Assembly: GCF_964340395.1 (NCBI RefSeq)
Contig: NC_135550.1
Span: 28,701,176 to 28,765,175, forward strand
Source of the DNA: Glandiceps talaboti
Lineage: Eukaryota; Hemichordata; Enteropneusta; Spengelidae
DNA length: 64,000 nt
Reading direction: 5' to 3'
Shown here one piece after another: positions 13,901 through 28,600 of this stretch. The translations under genes and the position numbers were made by a program. Under the pieces are notes generated by a model that saw only the letters and a program-made list of their open reading frames with translations, made no database searches and was not told the origin of the DNA. The first letter of the stretch is position 1. Every line of letters begins with the position of its first letter.

Positions 13901-16900
13901 CCTTTGGTCACCTTTACAGTATTAAAGCAGAATAACCCAAGCTAGCAGCTAGACTATTTGTCCTGTAGTTTATGAAGATTTAGTTATGCAGTAAATGTTC
14001 TCCAAACACTCTCTTGAATATGTTATTTTAATCACAGACGTTGTTTCTCTCCAATGCTATGTTTTATTTCAATAGATATCAGGTTAGTTACCAGACTTAG
14101 GTTTATTTTTGCAGTATGATAGTGATTTGATAAAATGATAACATTACATGTAAGACAAAGTTGGTTTCATTATTCAAATTGTAGTACCAGTAGTACTATT
14201 AGTATAGAGATTAAAACATCCTGAATCAGACTTTACATTTAATTTCCAGTTCTGGTCATCCAAGTGAAATTGGAATGCCAAGGTTTGGACTGAATATGTT
14301 GAAAAGTCACGTGATTGATTCACTGAGTTTAGCTGTGAGTCAGGGTAAGGCTGCAGGAAGAGATCCTATTGGTGGGAGCTATGAGATGCTGTTTGTGTAA
14401 GTATATTATAAAATACACTCTCTCTTTCTTTCTTCTGCACCAATCTTTATCTCTCAAGTTGTGCACTTGCTAAATATAACTTTAAGCATATCATCATTAA
14501 TGGTTTCAATTTTAATCGCCATAATTAAAGATTTTTCACTTAAGTTATTGAGCTTTTTCAAGCAAGCAATCTCTCTGTAACATGTTGAATCCTTGTTTTT
14601 CTGTAATTTTCAGGCCACTTTTAAAATTGTGTGACAGGCTTTTGGTGATGGGTAAGTAACTGTAATGTAATTTGCCATAGGGTCACAGCACTAAGGATCA
14701 TTGCTAGTCTAAGTCTAAATAGAAAAGGTTAATCATAGTATAATTCACAATTGGCAGCTATACTATAATAACATAACTGATGTAAAAGTGTAGGGGCATA
14801 AACATATGATACAACACTACAGGGGGCATAAACAGTATAACTTTAATACTAACAACAGCACAGGGCAGCATATACATGTAACTGTTATACAACAGTACAG
14901 GGGGCATAAACATATAACTGTTATATGACAGTACAGGGGGCATAAACATATAACTGTTATACAATACAGGGGGCATGAACATATAACTGTTATACTATAC
15001 AGGGGGCATGAACATATAACTGTTATACAATACAGGGGGCATGAACATATAACTGTTATACAATACAGGGGGCATGAACATATAACTGTTATACAATACA
15101 GGGGGCATGAACATATAACTGTTATACAATACATGGGGCATGAACATATAACTGTTATACTATACAGGGGGCATAAACATATAACTGTTATACAATACAG
15201 GGGGCATGAACATATAACTGTTATACAATACAGGGGGCATGAACATATAACTGTTATACAATACAGGGGGCATGAACATATAACTGTTATACAATACAGG
15301 GGGCATGAACATATAACTGTTATACAATACAGGGGGCATGAACATATAACTGTTATATGACAGTACAGGGGGCATAAACATATAACTGTTATACAATACA
15401 AAGGGGCATGAACATATAACTGTTATACAATACAGGGGGCATGAACATATAACTGTTATACTATACAGGGGGCATAAACATATAACTGTTATACAATACA
15501 GGGGGCATGAACATATAACTGTTATACAATACAGGGGGCATGAACATATAACTTATACAATACAGGGGGCATGAACATATAACTGTTATACAATACAGGG
15601 GGCATGAACATATAACTTATACAATACAGGGGGCATGAACATATAACTGTTATACAATACAGGGGGCATGAACATATAACTGTTATATGACAGTACAGGG
15701 GGCATAAACATATAACTGTTATACAATACAAAGGGGCATGAACATATAACTGTTATACAATACAGGGGGCATGAACATATAACTGTTATACAATACAGGG
15801 GGCATGAACATATAACTGTTATACTATACAGGGGGCATAAACATATAACTGTTATACAATACAGGGGGCATGAACATATAACTGTTATACTATACAGGGG
15901 GCATAAATGTATAACTGTTATACTATACAGGGGCATAAACATATAACTGTTATACAATACAATACTATGGGGGGAGGGGACATACACATATAACTTTACA
16001 GGTTGCAGGTTCGAGCCCCGTCGCTGCCTAATGTTTGTTTCTGAGTGGCTAAAGTCCTTGGGCAAGATTTTAACCACGACTGTGCCTCAGTCAACCCGGC
16101 TGTATAATTGGGGACCTGGTAGGATGTAGGTTGCAATGTGAAGGCTTTAATCCTATGCGCTTAAATGGCTGCAATGGATTGTATGCTCCCTGGGGAGTTG
16201 AGGAAGACTAAAGGGCCGTTGTGCCGTACGTTCTGATCTGAGCCAGGGGTAATAATTGTAAAGTGCTTTGAGCACGAAGTGGGAAAGCGCTATATAAGAA
16301 CCCAACATTATTATTTATTATTATGTGGTTTAGATATATAGCTGGAATACAACAATACAAGTTGTAAAATCATATACCATAACTGTAATATTCAGGTGAA
16401 ACATGTCTGCTGTAATCACTGATAGACTGACATACACAAGGTAAACACTTTGTGACTATATAGCACTCAACACATTTCTGTTAGTATATCTGATGAGTGT
16501 ATTCGTGTTTTCCTTTTGTTGAAATAATTGATGTGTTACTATGTAAATCAACAGGTATTTTTGATGATGAAGACTTGAAGAAATTGCTGATTTTAATTGA
16601 CCCAACAACATTTGATGACAGTTACATCAAAGGTATTTAAACACTATTTTTACTGTATATTAGGATCGCTGTTTCTTCTATAACCAGTCAGTCTGCTGTC
16701 AAATCATTATTACAAGAGAATTTACAAATAGAGTTTGCATTTCATTGACAAACTGTTTCAGTCTCCATGAAATGAAATGCTGAATGTAATTGTATGTGTG
16801 AAGGAAAATTATCAAAAAGAAATGTTTATACTTGTTAGCTGATAAACTGTAAATACATGTTTGTTGATATAATCTGTAGGTGTTAGTAGCAATATTGGTC

Positions 16901-17801
16901 TACTTCAGATGTACTTGGATGAAGCAACAAAACTACAAATGTGTCATTTATTACAACATCTATGTGATCAACAACTCAGACATCGTGTAGAATCAATCAT
17001 CAACTTCTCTGATGACTTTGTTGGAGAAAGTCAAGCTGTAAGTAATTGTTAAATCTTAACAGGGTTACTTCGTTATATTATCCAGTTATATTATGAACAC
17101 ATCACCTGTCAAACTTAAAATATCAAATTAGTAAATGCAAGTATTGAATTACACAACTATCCTTTGTATTTTCAGGATCAACTGAGAAGACTGATGGAGG
17201 TCAAAGCTAGTAATTTAGCGCCAGCATTGATTGCAAAGAAAACCAAGGAATTCAGATCAACACCCCAGGAACAGGTGATGAACTTAATATGGAATTTGTA
17301 ACAAATATGTAAATTGCTATACTTAGTATAATTACTTAACACCCCAGGAACAAGCAGTGAACTTTGAGTTTACCTGCTTTCCTGTTTTTCAAGCCTTGAA
17401 AAAGACTGCCTGTGCACAGTTGAAATGTCAGGTTCAAATAAAACAGAAGTTTTAACCGGACTTGGACTTGCCCTTTTATTTGATTTCAAACAATGAACTT
17501 AAAATGGAATTTGTAATATATATGTTAATGCCATACTTAGTATAATTACTTACTGAATATGTAATTATGTTGAGGATACAATATATATCAGTTCATTCTC
17601 ATGTTACACAGTGAAAACATGGTTTATGCCATGAGAACTGTCAGATTTCAGACAGTACCACTCAGTCTCAGTAACAAACAAAGTATCAATAATAGTAAGT
17701 ATTGTATTGCAGTATTTGTCATATAAACTTATTGTTTATGAGAATTCCAATCCAAAACACTCTGAACTATACACTCCAGAAATGTTCATGTTGAGACTTT
17801 T

Positions 17802-17869
<68 letters not shown>

Positions 17870-20800
17870 TATGCGTATGTGCATGCATGCAAACCCCAAA
17901 CCCATATGTCAGTTGTTTCAATGTGCAATTTCCAAAGTTTCTCCCATAAATTGAATTCTATCCTTTCCTATTGTACAACAGATGAGAATGTTACTATCAT
18001 TTAAATCACTTGAAGATGACAAAGAGTGTCCATGTCGTGAAGATCTTAGAGAAGTACTCCAAAAATTCCATGATGAACTTATCATTCATTGTGGAGTACA
18101 TGTCAAAGAAGAAAATGGGGAGGAGGAAGAAAAATCATGGCTTGGATGGTTACTTGACAAGATTCGCAGGAAGAACGGTGGAGAGGGTGAAAATGGCAAG
18201 AGAGAAAATGGTGGAAATCATTTCACAGAGAAATTTTCAGGAGGTAAGCCTTTGCAGTACTTTTGTGGTTGACATTTTGTCACACACAGTGTGGTATAGC
18301 ATGCATTAGAGATGGCAAAGTTAGTATAATTTTGTCAGTGGTTCAACTGATGCATTATAAAAATAATAACGTATGTGACATTTGCCTCTATAGTGACCAA
18401 TTTACAGCTGCATATACTTAGCATAGATTATAATTTGATTTGAACACAATTATTACAATTATAAAATTATAAGAAAACTAGATGTGACAGACAGAATTGT
18501 ACTGGTGTGTGGTTCAAACAGCAACACAAGGCATTACATGAGACTGTGTGTATTTAGCTGTATGTTTGTTAGAAGATTGATTAACACTACCAGTGTAGGC
18601 AGGCAGAATAATTGATGATTGATTTAATACAGCCATATTGACACCAATGATAATGAGATGAGTGAGGTTTTTGAAACAGAATTAAACTAAATAATTATTT
18701 TCTTCCACTCTATAGATTCCTTATCATCACTCATTGCTGCCACCATGGTCAAGTGGGCTGAAGAAAAGTACATTGAAGACCCTGTATTGGTGCGTGAAAT
18801 GTTTAGTTTATTGCATAGGCAGTATGATGGTGTGGGAGAGGTGAGTTGATAAACATTAATTATAATTCGATGTCTGGTTTTATAAAATATAATAATAATT
18901 ATGTATGCAAACAGACACAAAAATTCTGTGTGTCCTCTCAATAGGGGTAACAAACAAAATGTGGTCTACAAACGTGGGTCTACCACTTAAAAACTCATTA
19001 ACATTTTTTTCAGCATCTGAGATTAATTCCAAATGTACCCGGAATTCATTGGCATGGTTTTTACAATATTATGATAAAGATTGCAAACATTTTGTTTTTG
19101 CAATGTTGAAGTCCGTCATGTGTAAAATATAAATTTCTGATAACATTTGATTTGATTTGATTTTTATTTGTAGCTGTGTCGTGCTTTAACCAAGACCTAT
19201 GTTGTGAGTGCCAATGGTCGGAATGATATCGTGAGATTTGTAGCATCACTAGGACAAATTAGATCACTTTTGACAGTACAGATGGGAACCAGTGAAGAAG
19301 CAGCTCTGATGAAACATTTATCGTAAGTTATCTTCTATTTACCATCCATGGTTGGTATTAAGATTATGAAATTAATGTTATGTGTTTGTTAAGTGTGACT
19401 AAAGCTTGCACAAAGTTAAATGAAGAACTACCTGACTTAGTCTTCACTGAAACTAAAGTCATTTTAGAAATGAATAGTGGATTGTAAGATAATTCAGAAT
19501 GCAGTCTTGTATTTGTTTCTCATTTGTGTATTAGTTGTCAAAGAGTAATTATTTTATTTCATTTTAAAAATTAAAAATACCGGGAAAGACAAGGGAGCTA
19601 CATGATTCTGAAGAAGAGTATAACGTATATCGAATAATTCCATTTCATTTCAGTGAGTTGACAGACAACAAAGCCTTCTACCAACATCCAGATTTAATTA
19701 GAGCATTAAATGTCCATGAAACAGTGATGAATGTCATGGTTAATGTACTTGGTAAAAGTAAAAAACAAAGTGCCATTCAGCCTCCAACTGCTGGTGTAGA
19801 TATTAGTGGTAATAAGAGCTCTGCTAGTCTTGCTGCACCATCAGCTGTTGGTTCCCATCCTGTCAAGGTAAAAGAATACTCTTTTCTCTTCTCACCTTCT
19901 TATTAAAAGAAATGTGTTCCACCAAACTTAAAATGTATAATGTCAAGATTCAAATTTTGTCCTGAATTTATTCATGTTTATATGTTTGACACAACATTAT
20001 AATTAATTATGGTTTATAACTAAAGTTATTTATTTACAGCATAAATAAAGAATTTGACTTTGGTACTGAACATTAAAGAACACTTGAACAGAGACACTTT
20101 TGTAAACTGATGAGATTCTTCCATCCTAAATTATACTCTGTGTGTTTTTTGTTCCCACAGGAAACTTTCTCACATCAACTGGTAGCTAGCTCTTGTAGAT
20201 TCCTGTGTTACTTTGGGAGGACAAGTCGACACAACCAGAAGGCTATGTTTGAACATCTTGGTTATCTGCTAGAGCATAGTTACATGGGACTCTGTAAGTG
20301 TATTTATGTTAGATACACACCAGCAATATTTCTGAGTTGTTTTCTTTACTTCTCATATTGTTCTTAGGAGCCGTTTGTACGATTTCCAGATTTGTATATC
20401 ATATCGACATCTGTAACAAAAGATAAAAAAAAAAATTGCCCTGTAATTGTGCTGTGTTATTTACCATTATAGATTACAACTCAATCTGTAAGTGAGAAAA
20501 AGCTGACTTGAAAGAAAATATGATCAAAATGTTTATTGTAATTATGGCAAGAGAATGATAAGTTTAATAACCAGAATGTCAATCTCAGTTTCTCACATTA
20601 GTGTTATCTTATCAGTTGATGGCCAGTGTCAATCTCATGTTCTCACATTAGTGTTATCTTATCAGATGATGGCCAGTGTCAGTTGATGGCCAGTGTCAAT
20701 CTCAGTTTCTCACATTAGTGTTATCTTATCAATAGATCTATAGCAAGTGAAAGATGTCATGAGATCATTATTTTGTTCCTGACTTTTTCTATAGCTCCAT

Positions 20801-23800
20801 CCCATCAGATGTTTATTTTGCATAGTACCCAAATTGTAATCATAAGCCTTTAACTGTTACTATTTTTATCATTGACAGCATATCCATCATTGAGAGGTTC
20901 CTGTCCTCTGGATGTAGCTGCTGCTTCATTGATGGATAACAACGAGTTAGCCCTGGCATTGAGAGAAGATCACTTAGAGAAGGTCATATCTTACTTATCA
21001 ACATGTGGAATACAGAGTAACACCAGAATGATGTCACTTGGTAAAATTGACGTAGGTTGGGATCCCGTAGATGGAGAGAGATATATCGACTTCCTGAAAC
21101 AAGCAGTTTGGGTTAATGGTAAGGTAGCTGATATTCAACCAAACTCTTGTTGTTTGTTGTTTCTAAGGTAGTTTATAATGCAATGCACATTCCCAAAATA
21201 GACAGTGTAGGTGAACTTCTAATCAAGTACCAGTGGTATAGTTTGTGCAGTTTTATGGCCCATGGATGTATTGTGGCACTCTTGTCAATCGCAATAACTT
21301 TATATAGTATAAATAATGTCATTAATTTGAAAGTTTAACTGATTGCCTATTTTATGATAAAGACTGCTATAAATTAATGTTTTCAAAAATGTAGAGAGGT
21401 AACCAAAGATGTCACTTTGAAGTCAAGATTTTGAATGGTTTGACTGGTAGACTCTATCAACATCTGACTAAATTCAGAATTCAGTAGAGAGAAGAATGAA
21501 AAGTTAAGGTAGTTGTCTGCCTCTAGCACTTTGCGTTTACAGCTGGTAAATGTGTTTTGGCATTGATTTTCATCAGGCCATTAAAGCTAAAACATAGCAC
21601 TTATATACCTTGCATTCACATACAGAAGAATTGAAATATCTTGTTTGTTATCACCCTGCTACATACAGATGAAACAGTGAATGAGAACGCCAACTTAGTT
21701 GTTAGGTTATTGATCCGTCACCCTGAATGTCTGGGGCCTGCTCTACGAGGAGAAGGTAAAGGTCTTTTATCTGCCATGGAGGATGCTATTAAGACATGTG
21801 AAATAGAAGAAGACATGGGGATGGGTTCAGGACCTATGATGGTGATACGTGAAGAAGGTGATGGGGAAGGTGGTGCCATCTCTCCACAGTAAGTCTAACA
21901 CGATAATTCACTTACTTATTTGTTAATTGGCCCCTGGTTTTAATTATTTAAATTTAGTTTTCATGGATCACCAAAATTGATTCTTTAGTTTTCCCCTCTA
22001 ATGTTTTCAAGTCCAATACTTTTGATATGTGATATTGAGTTATTGAATTTTTATCAACAGAGATATTCTATGTGTGTGTGTCTTTTGGTGTTTTGGTTCA
22101 CAAATGTAACATTTGAAATGATCTTGAAAAGATGTCATGAAGGTAACAGGAGTGTTTAGTTTACAGAAAAAGTTCTGTTTAAAGATATGAACAGCTGACA
22201 ATATGTTTGCTAATTGGAATGTTGATATGACTGTGTATTCTTTCCTTATCAGTCCATCAGAACTGAAAGAAGAAGAAGATGAAGATGATGTAGACATTGG
22301 TTGTGCCGTACTAACATTCTACGCTGCTTTGATTGACCTTCTGGGTCGTTGTGCTCCAGACCAACAAGCACTGAATCAAGGAAAGACAGAACCATATCGT
22401 ATAAGAGCAATCCTGAGAAGTTTAGTTCCTCTGACTGATCTGAAAGGAGTACTCAGTTTGAAGTTCCTGCTGCCATCACCAACCAAAGTGTATGAAAAGA
22501 AAGACGGTTAGTGAAAAGTCTCTAAGTCTGTTAGTGTCCACATATACCCTTGTGTTGTCATTCTATGTTGGCCATAAAGTTTTACTGATATGGACTATTT
22601 CACTTACCATTTGGAGGAGAATATTGTTTGTATTCATACAGCTAATTTATTATTTGTACTGTTTATATGCAATAGTGTGGTGTGGTGTAGTGTGGTGTGG
22701 TGTGGTGTGGTGTAGTGTGGTGTGGTGTGGTGTGGTGTGGTGTAGTGTAGTGTGGTGTGGTGTGGTGTGGTGTGGTGTGGTGTGGTGTGGTGTGGTGTAG
22801 TGTAGTGTAGTGTAGTGTAGTGTAGTGTAGTGTAGTCTGGTGCAGTGCGATGCAGTGCAGTGCAGTGCAGTGTAGTATAGTTGTAGAGATACAATGTAAA
22901 GTGATTAACTTTGCACCATACTCATTTAAAATCAAAATGTGTAGGTTTCAATACTGTTGTCTGTAATCATTCTTTGTCTATATATTTTACCAGATGGTGT
23001 TGGCAAACCACTAGGAGCTGACTTGAAGGGTTTAACACCAAGTCATAAAGAAGCTATGGTGCTATTCTTAGATAGAGTTTACGGTATCAGTAATAAGAGT
23101 ATGTTTTATGCACTACTAGAAGTAGCGTTTTTACCAGACCTTAGAGCAGCAACGTCAATGGACACAGTAAGTCAGCATTTTATTTATCATCATTGCATTT
23201 GTAGATATACGTGATATTTTTAGAGCTAATAAATATTTCATGGAAAGACTGAGAAATTATGTTGAGAACAAGACCATGAATGCGATATGACAATCAAACG
23301 ACGTAATGTAAAAAAAGCCTGGATGTAAATGTGGATTCATCATATCATTTCAGCCTAACACCCATGATCATGACATGGCCTTGGCATTGAATCGTTACCT
23401 GTGCAACTCAGTGCTACCACTACTAACCAGAAATGCTGATATGTTCGAAAATGCCGATGATCATGGTGCCTTGTTGGATGCTACACTGCATACAGTGTAC
23501 AGGATGTCTCAGTGTAGATCACTGACTCACAGACAGAGAGAAGTAGTAGCTGAATTCCAGTCGGCTCTTATCACGTAAGTCAATACTAACCCTCATGACT
23601 TGTAAAATTTCACAAAGTTTGATCATTTTTGAAATTGAAAGTTTTCATTTTCGTTCTCCTTTAGAATATAATATGGCTAAGCAACTGCAGACAGGCTAAT
23701 ATGTTATAATTCATGATGTTGATACTGGTATTACCAAAATACTAATCTATCGATCAAAAATATTCATCAGCTTGGTACTTCATATAACATACACAGATTA

Positions 23801-25580
23801 ATATAACACGCAAGTAAATAAAAACTTTTAGTATTGAGCTTTCCATCTACTGTGGTCTACAATCCTCATCAGAATGACAAATTCCATAGTTTAACAACTG
23901 ACCACAAGACAAATCAAAAGCTCAATGCTAAAACACTTTGTACTGCTTGCATATTTGACCTGTTATATATATAAGTTATCAAGCTATATGTATCACATAT
24001 TTGCTATGTTATAAAAGTGTGATGCATATTGAGGCAGTGTATAGTCAGATGTATGGTATATTTTGTTAGAACTTTTTTTTGAATTTTCACTGAAGATTTT
24101 TGTATTTATTTCTTTATCTTTGATTTGTCACCACAGGAGGTTGCGTCCAACAATCATGCAGAAATTATTGAAAAAAATGATATTAGATGTACCACAGTTA
24201 GCTGAACATACTGAAGTGTCTCTCAAGGTAAGAACTCAAATTGATTCAGTTTACTCAATTTCATGGAGAGAACATGACAGACTGTACAACTTAGCATTCA
24301 TTGTTGATATTCACAGTGAATCACATTGAGATACAGTAACCTTGTTATGTGTAAACTTTTTTTGTGTGTCACACAACGTTTGAACATCTTTGTGTCCTCA
24401 GGTGCTAACCTTACATTATGAGAGATGTAAGAGTTACTATGGTAGCTATGGAGGATGGGGAACATACGGAGCTGCTAATGAAGATGAAAAACGTCTAACA
24501 ATGATGTTATTTACTGGGCTCTTTGATGCCTTGGCCGACAGGGTAAGTTTGCATTACTTATGGCTGTATATGACTGCTGGGTTTTATGAAATTGCAGTTC
24601 ATACAAAGGAAATCTTATTAGAAACTTATAGTTTATACTGTGTGACAACCATTGCAAAATGTGAGCTGGAGATCAAGAATATGTACCATGGAAATGTTAG
24701 GGTTATGGTTTATCAGCTAGTTCATCACCATGACAACGTTTTCAGTTTTCACTGATATAACTTTGTCAGCTGACTGAAAGCTTAAAGTTGTATGATTGTT
24801 TGTATTTCAGGATTATGACTCAGATTTATTCAACAAAGCTTTACCGTGTCTTGGTGCTATTGGGTCTGCATTATCACCTGACTATGCGTTAGCTTTCCAT
24901 GAGGATAATTTCCAGAGAGAATCAAGATACGATAGTGATGGAATCTACCTACCACAGCCCATAGACACAGCTGGGTAAGTGAACACATTCACTTGTAAGT
25001 TGGCAGATCTATAGCTGTTACCCATATCAACACTAAATTCATTCATTTTGTGACTTAGTTATGCAAATGTGCATCGTAGAACCAAATAGCCATGAACATA
25101 TCAGCTTGCAGAGTAGCTTATAACACTAGATATGCCATATTCACCTAGTGCTCTATGATAATCACCTATTACAACTTGTAATCCATCACACATGATTTAT
25201 CACTGGTTAGTCCATTCACAGCAGAGACTACTTCACTTATATATCCAAATGAACCAACCGAGCTGTAACAGTTTAAAGTCTCCTTGTCAGTTTCCCATGA
25301 TTTAACCATTTCCTCAAATCAGCATGACGATAGGTACAGTACCAAGAATTTATATTATAACTGTATTTTTTTGTTTTCTCTCTCACAGGGTAATGCTGAG
25401 TGAAGACATGATAGCATTTGGAGAGAGATTTGCTGAACACCTACATGATACATGGTGTCATGATAGAGTAAGTTTAGAAATTATTCTCTAAATTTTTCCA
25501 ATGTAGTTAGATTCTTTCAGTTATTTGAATTGGTTATTCCACCTGACATGTGATTAATCACAGACACTTGAAATATTCTG

Positions 25581-25652
<72 letters not shown>

Positions 25653-28600
25653 ACGCGTGCGTGGGTGGGTGGGTGTGGGCGTGGGTGTGTGTGTGTGTGT
25701 GTGGGTGCGTGCATGGGTGTGTGTATAAGTAACAGTTATATGTTCTATGTGTGGTGTGTATGCTTAGTTAGTGACAGTTATATGAACTGTGTGTGTGCTG
25801 TATGTGTAGTTAATGACAGTTACATGATGTATTTTTGTCATATTCTAGTTTGAAGAGGGCTGGGCTCATGGGGAGGTAGAGAATCTGAATGCCAAAGTCA
25901 GTCCTATTCTCAAGCCATATCGTGTGCTCATACCAAAGGTAAGGTTCCTTTTTATGCATATATGCAGTAGCAGGTTTGAATTACTGTACTATTCCTGGGG
26001 ACACCCCTTTCCCAATTGTGTAACCTGAGAGCCCTTTTCCTCAATATACTAGATTTAGATAAACCAAAAAAGGGGTGTATCTCTACTGTAACTCCAATTT
26101 CCTGCAGCATATCTATGCTGTATATTGTTAAATCCAAAACAGAGATGAGAATGGGAAGAGCTGTCACTTGGACAAGTACAGTATTAAGACTTCAAAGTAA
26201 ACCAGTTGTTGCTTACTGTGTTGCTTACCCATCCAATCTGTAATGTCTTGTCTTGTTGATATGATGTAATACCTTCAGTAACTCACACATTTCCAAATAT
26301 TACTGACATGTAACCTTTGTTTTCCCTCCATACTATGTATATTTTGTACACAATACTCTTAAAATATAAGTCCTGTGACTTTTGTCACAAGTATTAAGGA
26401 AATTTAATCATGAAAATTTTAAAAGTAAATGTTTTATTAGGAGTATGTTTGTTACTGAAGGTATTATGGTTACCACCCTTTGTGTAGACTTATGTGTGAT
26501 TCCCAATCTAAAATATTAATTATAGGAAGAGCATAGTAATTGTATTGTATAAAGTGTAAAGTGAAAATGAAATATTCCAAAAGACAGCCACACTTTAACA
26601 AAAAAACCAAACTACAAAGTGCATGATATAGCCTAAGATATTTGACTGATTTTTCTTCTTAATCCTGCCTGCTATTTCTACTTCTTTTTTTCTCTATCAT
26701 ATTCTTCCTTCTGTTTCTTTAGTCAACTAGTTTGTAGATCCCTTTGTTTGATTTCGCTTTTGCTGTCTCCCTTATGTTGCTCACATCCAGGAGAAGGAAC
26801 GTTACCGGGAACACATCAGAGAGAGTCTGAAAGCCCTGCTAGCCTGGAGATGGAGTATAGAGAGAGCTAAGATTACAGAACAACATGCACAATCAGCTCA
26901 ACGTCAAAGAAGATTATCCAAGTCAAGTCTGGTATGTACATCAGTTACAGTAGTGGAACCATTGTTTTGGTGTATTGTCATGCATCTGGTACTCTCTGTA
27001 CTAATGTGGTGTTTTGTGATATAATGTTGTATTACATGATAATTGTGGTGGTGTTTTGCTATGTATTGTGGAGGTTTCAGGTGTCTGTTCATCATTACCT
27101 TTATGAAATCTGTCAAATTTACCTCACTGTAAATCATATTTACCTTTCACCTTCTCCCTGAATCATCGTAGGGTGTATGTCAATTTCAAGTTCTTGACTC
27201 TGTCATTGGTGCCTTACATTCCATAATTAACTACTCATATCCCAAAGTCTCCTGTATATTCTGTAATTGTTATCTCATTTGTGCTTGGTTACTGTTTTGT
27301 CTTTGGTGTCTTCAATGTTTTTGTCATACGTACACTGTTCCATTGAGAGTGAGAAAGGTGTCTCTGAAATGGACGTAGTGTTGTTGTAAGGTTCATATTC
27401 CCACTTTCATCATTTAACCAATATAACAACTTCCTTTATTCCGTTGCCTACCCTTTAGCCACAGAGCCCAGATTGGCAAACAACAGAGGTGAGTGCCGAG
27501 ATCACCACCCAACCTAGATGGCCAAGATAATCTGTGTTTCTGGTGTCAGTTGCAATACATGTTAATCACTACTTGAAACTGATTCATGTTGTCTCAGTTC
27601 ATAACATAGTCTTGTACAGTAGAGTTAAAATTCTGTTGCATTGAATACTGATATTGTCAACTTTGTTCACATACATGTAAAATGTTAGTACCTGAAAATG
27701 ATGTTTGATGTCTTTTGAAGGAATCATCTTATGAGGGTTAATTGAGATAGCAACTAGTCCAGGAGTGTCCTATATTAATGTAATTTATGAAAATTCTGAA
27801 CACTATGGTCTCCTATGTTATGCATAGGGGACTGCCAACAAGGATTCTATAGGCAACAGACTTTTAATGTCAACTGTAATGTCAACTTTGTATTACGTAC
27901 ATGCTGCCTTTTATTTCCTTTTTTCTTCACACAGTTTATGACTGAGTTGTTGTGGTCTGTTTGTGTCAGTATAATTGTCGTAATTTTGGTTAATAACTTG
28001 ATCTGATGGCAGATTTTATATTATTTTGATTTTATTTCTGTTGTCTGCTTCCAACTGCTATCAATTGATGTCTAATCAAAGCATGTACCAAAGGGTCCAA
28101 AGCTTCATAACACCATGTTACTTATCTCAAAGTGTGACTTTGAACACTAATTCTCATATTTTGTATCCTCTTCTTTAGACTGGACATGATTCTCCACATG
28201 GTTATAATCCACGTCCAATTGACATGTCCAACATCACATTGACTAGAGAAATGCAGGTGAGTTAAAGGACCCAATTGACAAGTCCAACATCACATTGACT
28301 AGAGAAATGCAGGTGTTCAATCATTATGTGAGTGTATTTTCTCCAACTCACCAGGTTTCTCAAACTCGCCAGGTGTTCAATCATTATGTGAGTGTATTTT
28401 CTCCAACTCACCAGGATTGTATCACTTGTGAAAAAGAAATAAAGTGTCAATTGAAATAGTGAGATGAAAATCAAATCCAGATATTCTTCTCATTATTTAA
28501 GTCTTACTTGTGTGTATTCTCACAGAATATGGCTGAACGATTGGCTGAAAATGCCCATGATATCTGGGCAAAGAGAATGAAAGGAGAGATAGAAATTAAT

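Noticed and set aside
14784-15966. CRISPR array
   Set aside because: Units are contiguous, with no unique spacers, and the DNA is animal nuclear.
14758-16077. Cys/Met-rich open frames on both strands
   Set aside because: Shadows of the 33-bp minisatellite.
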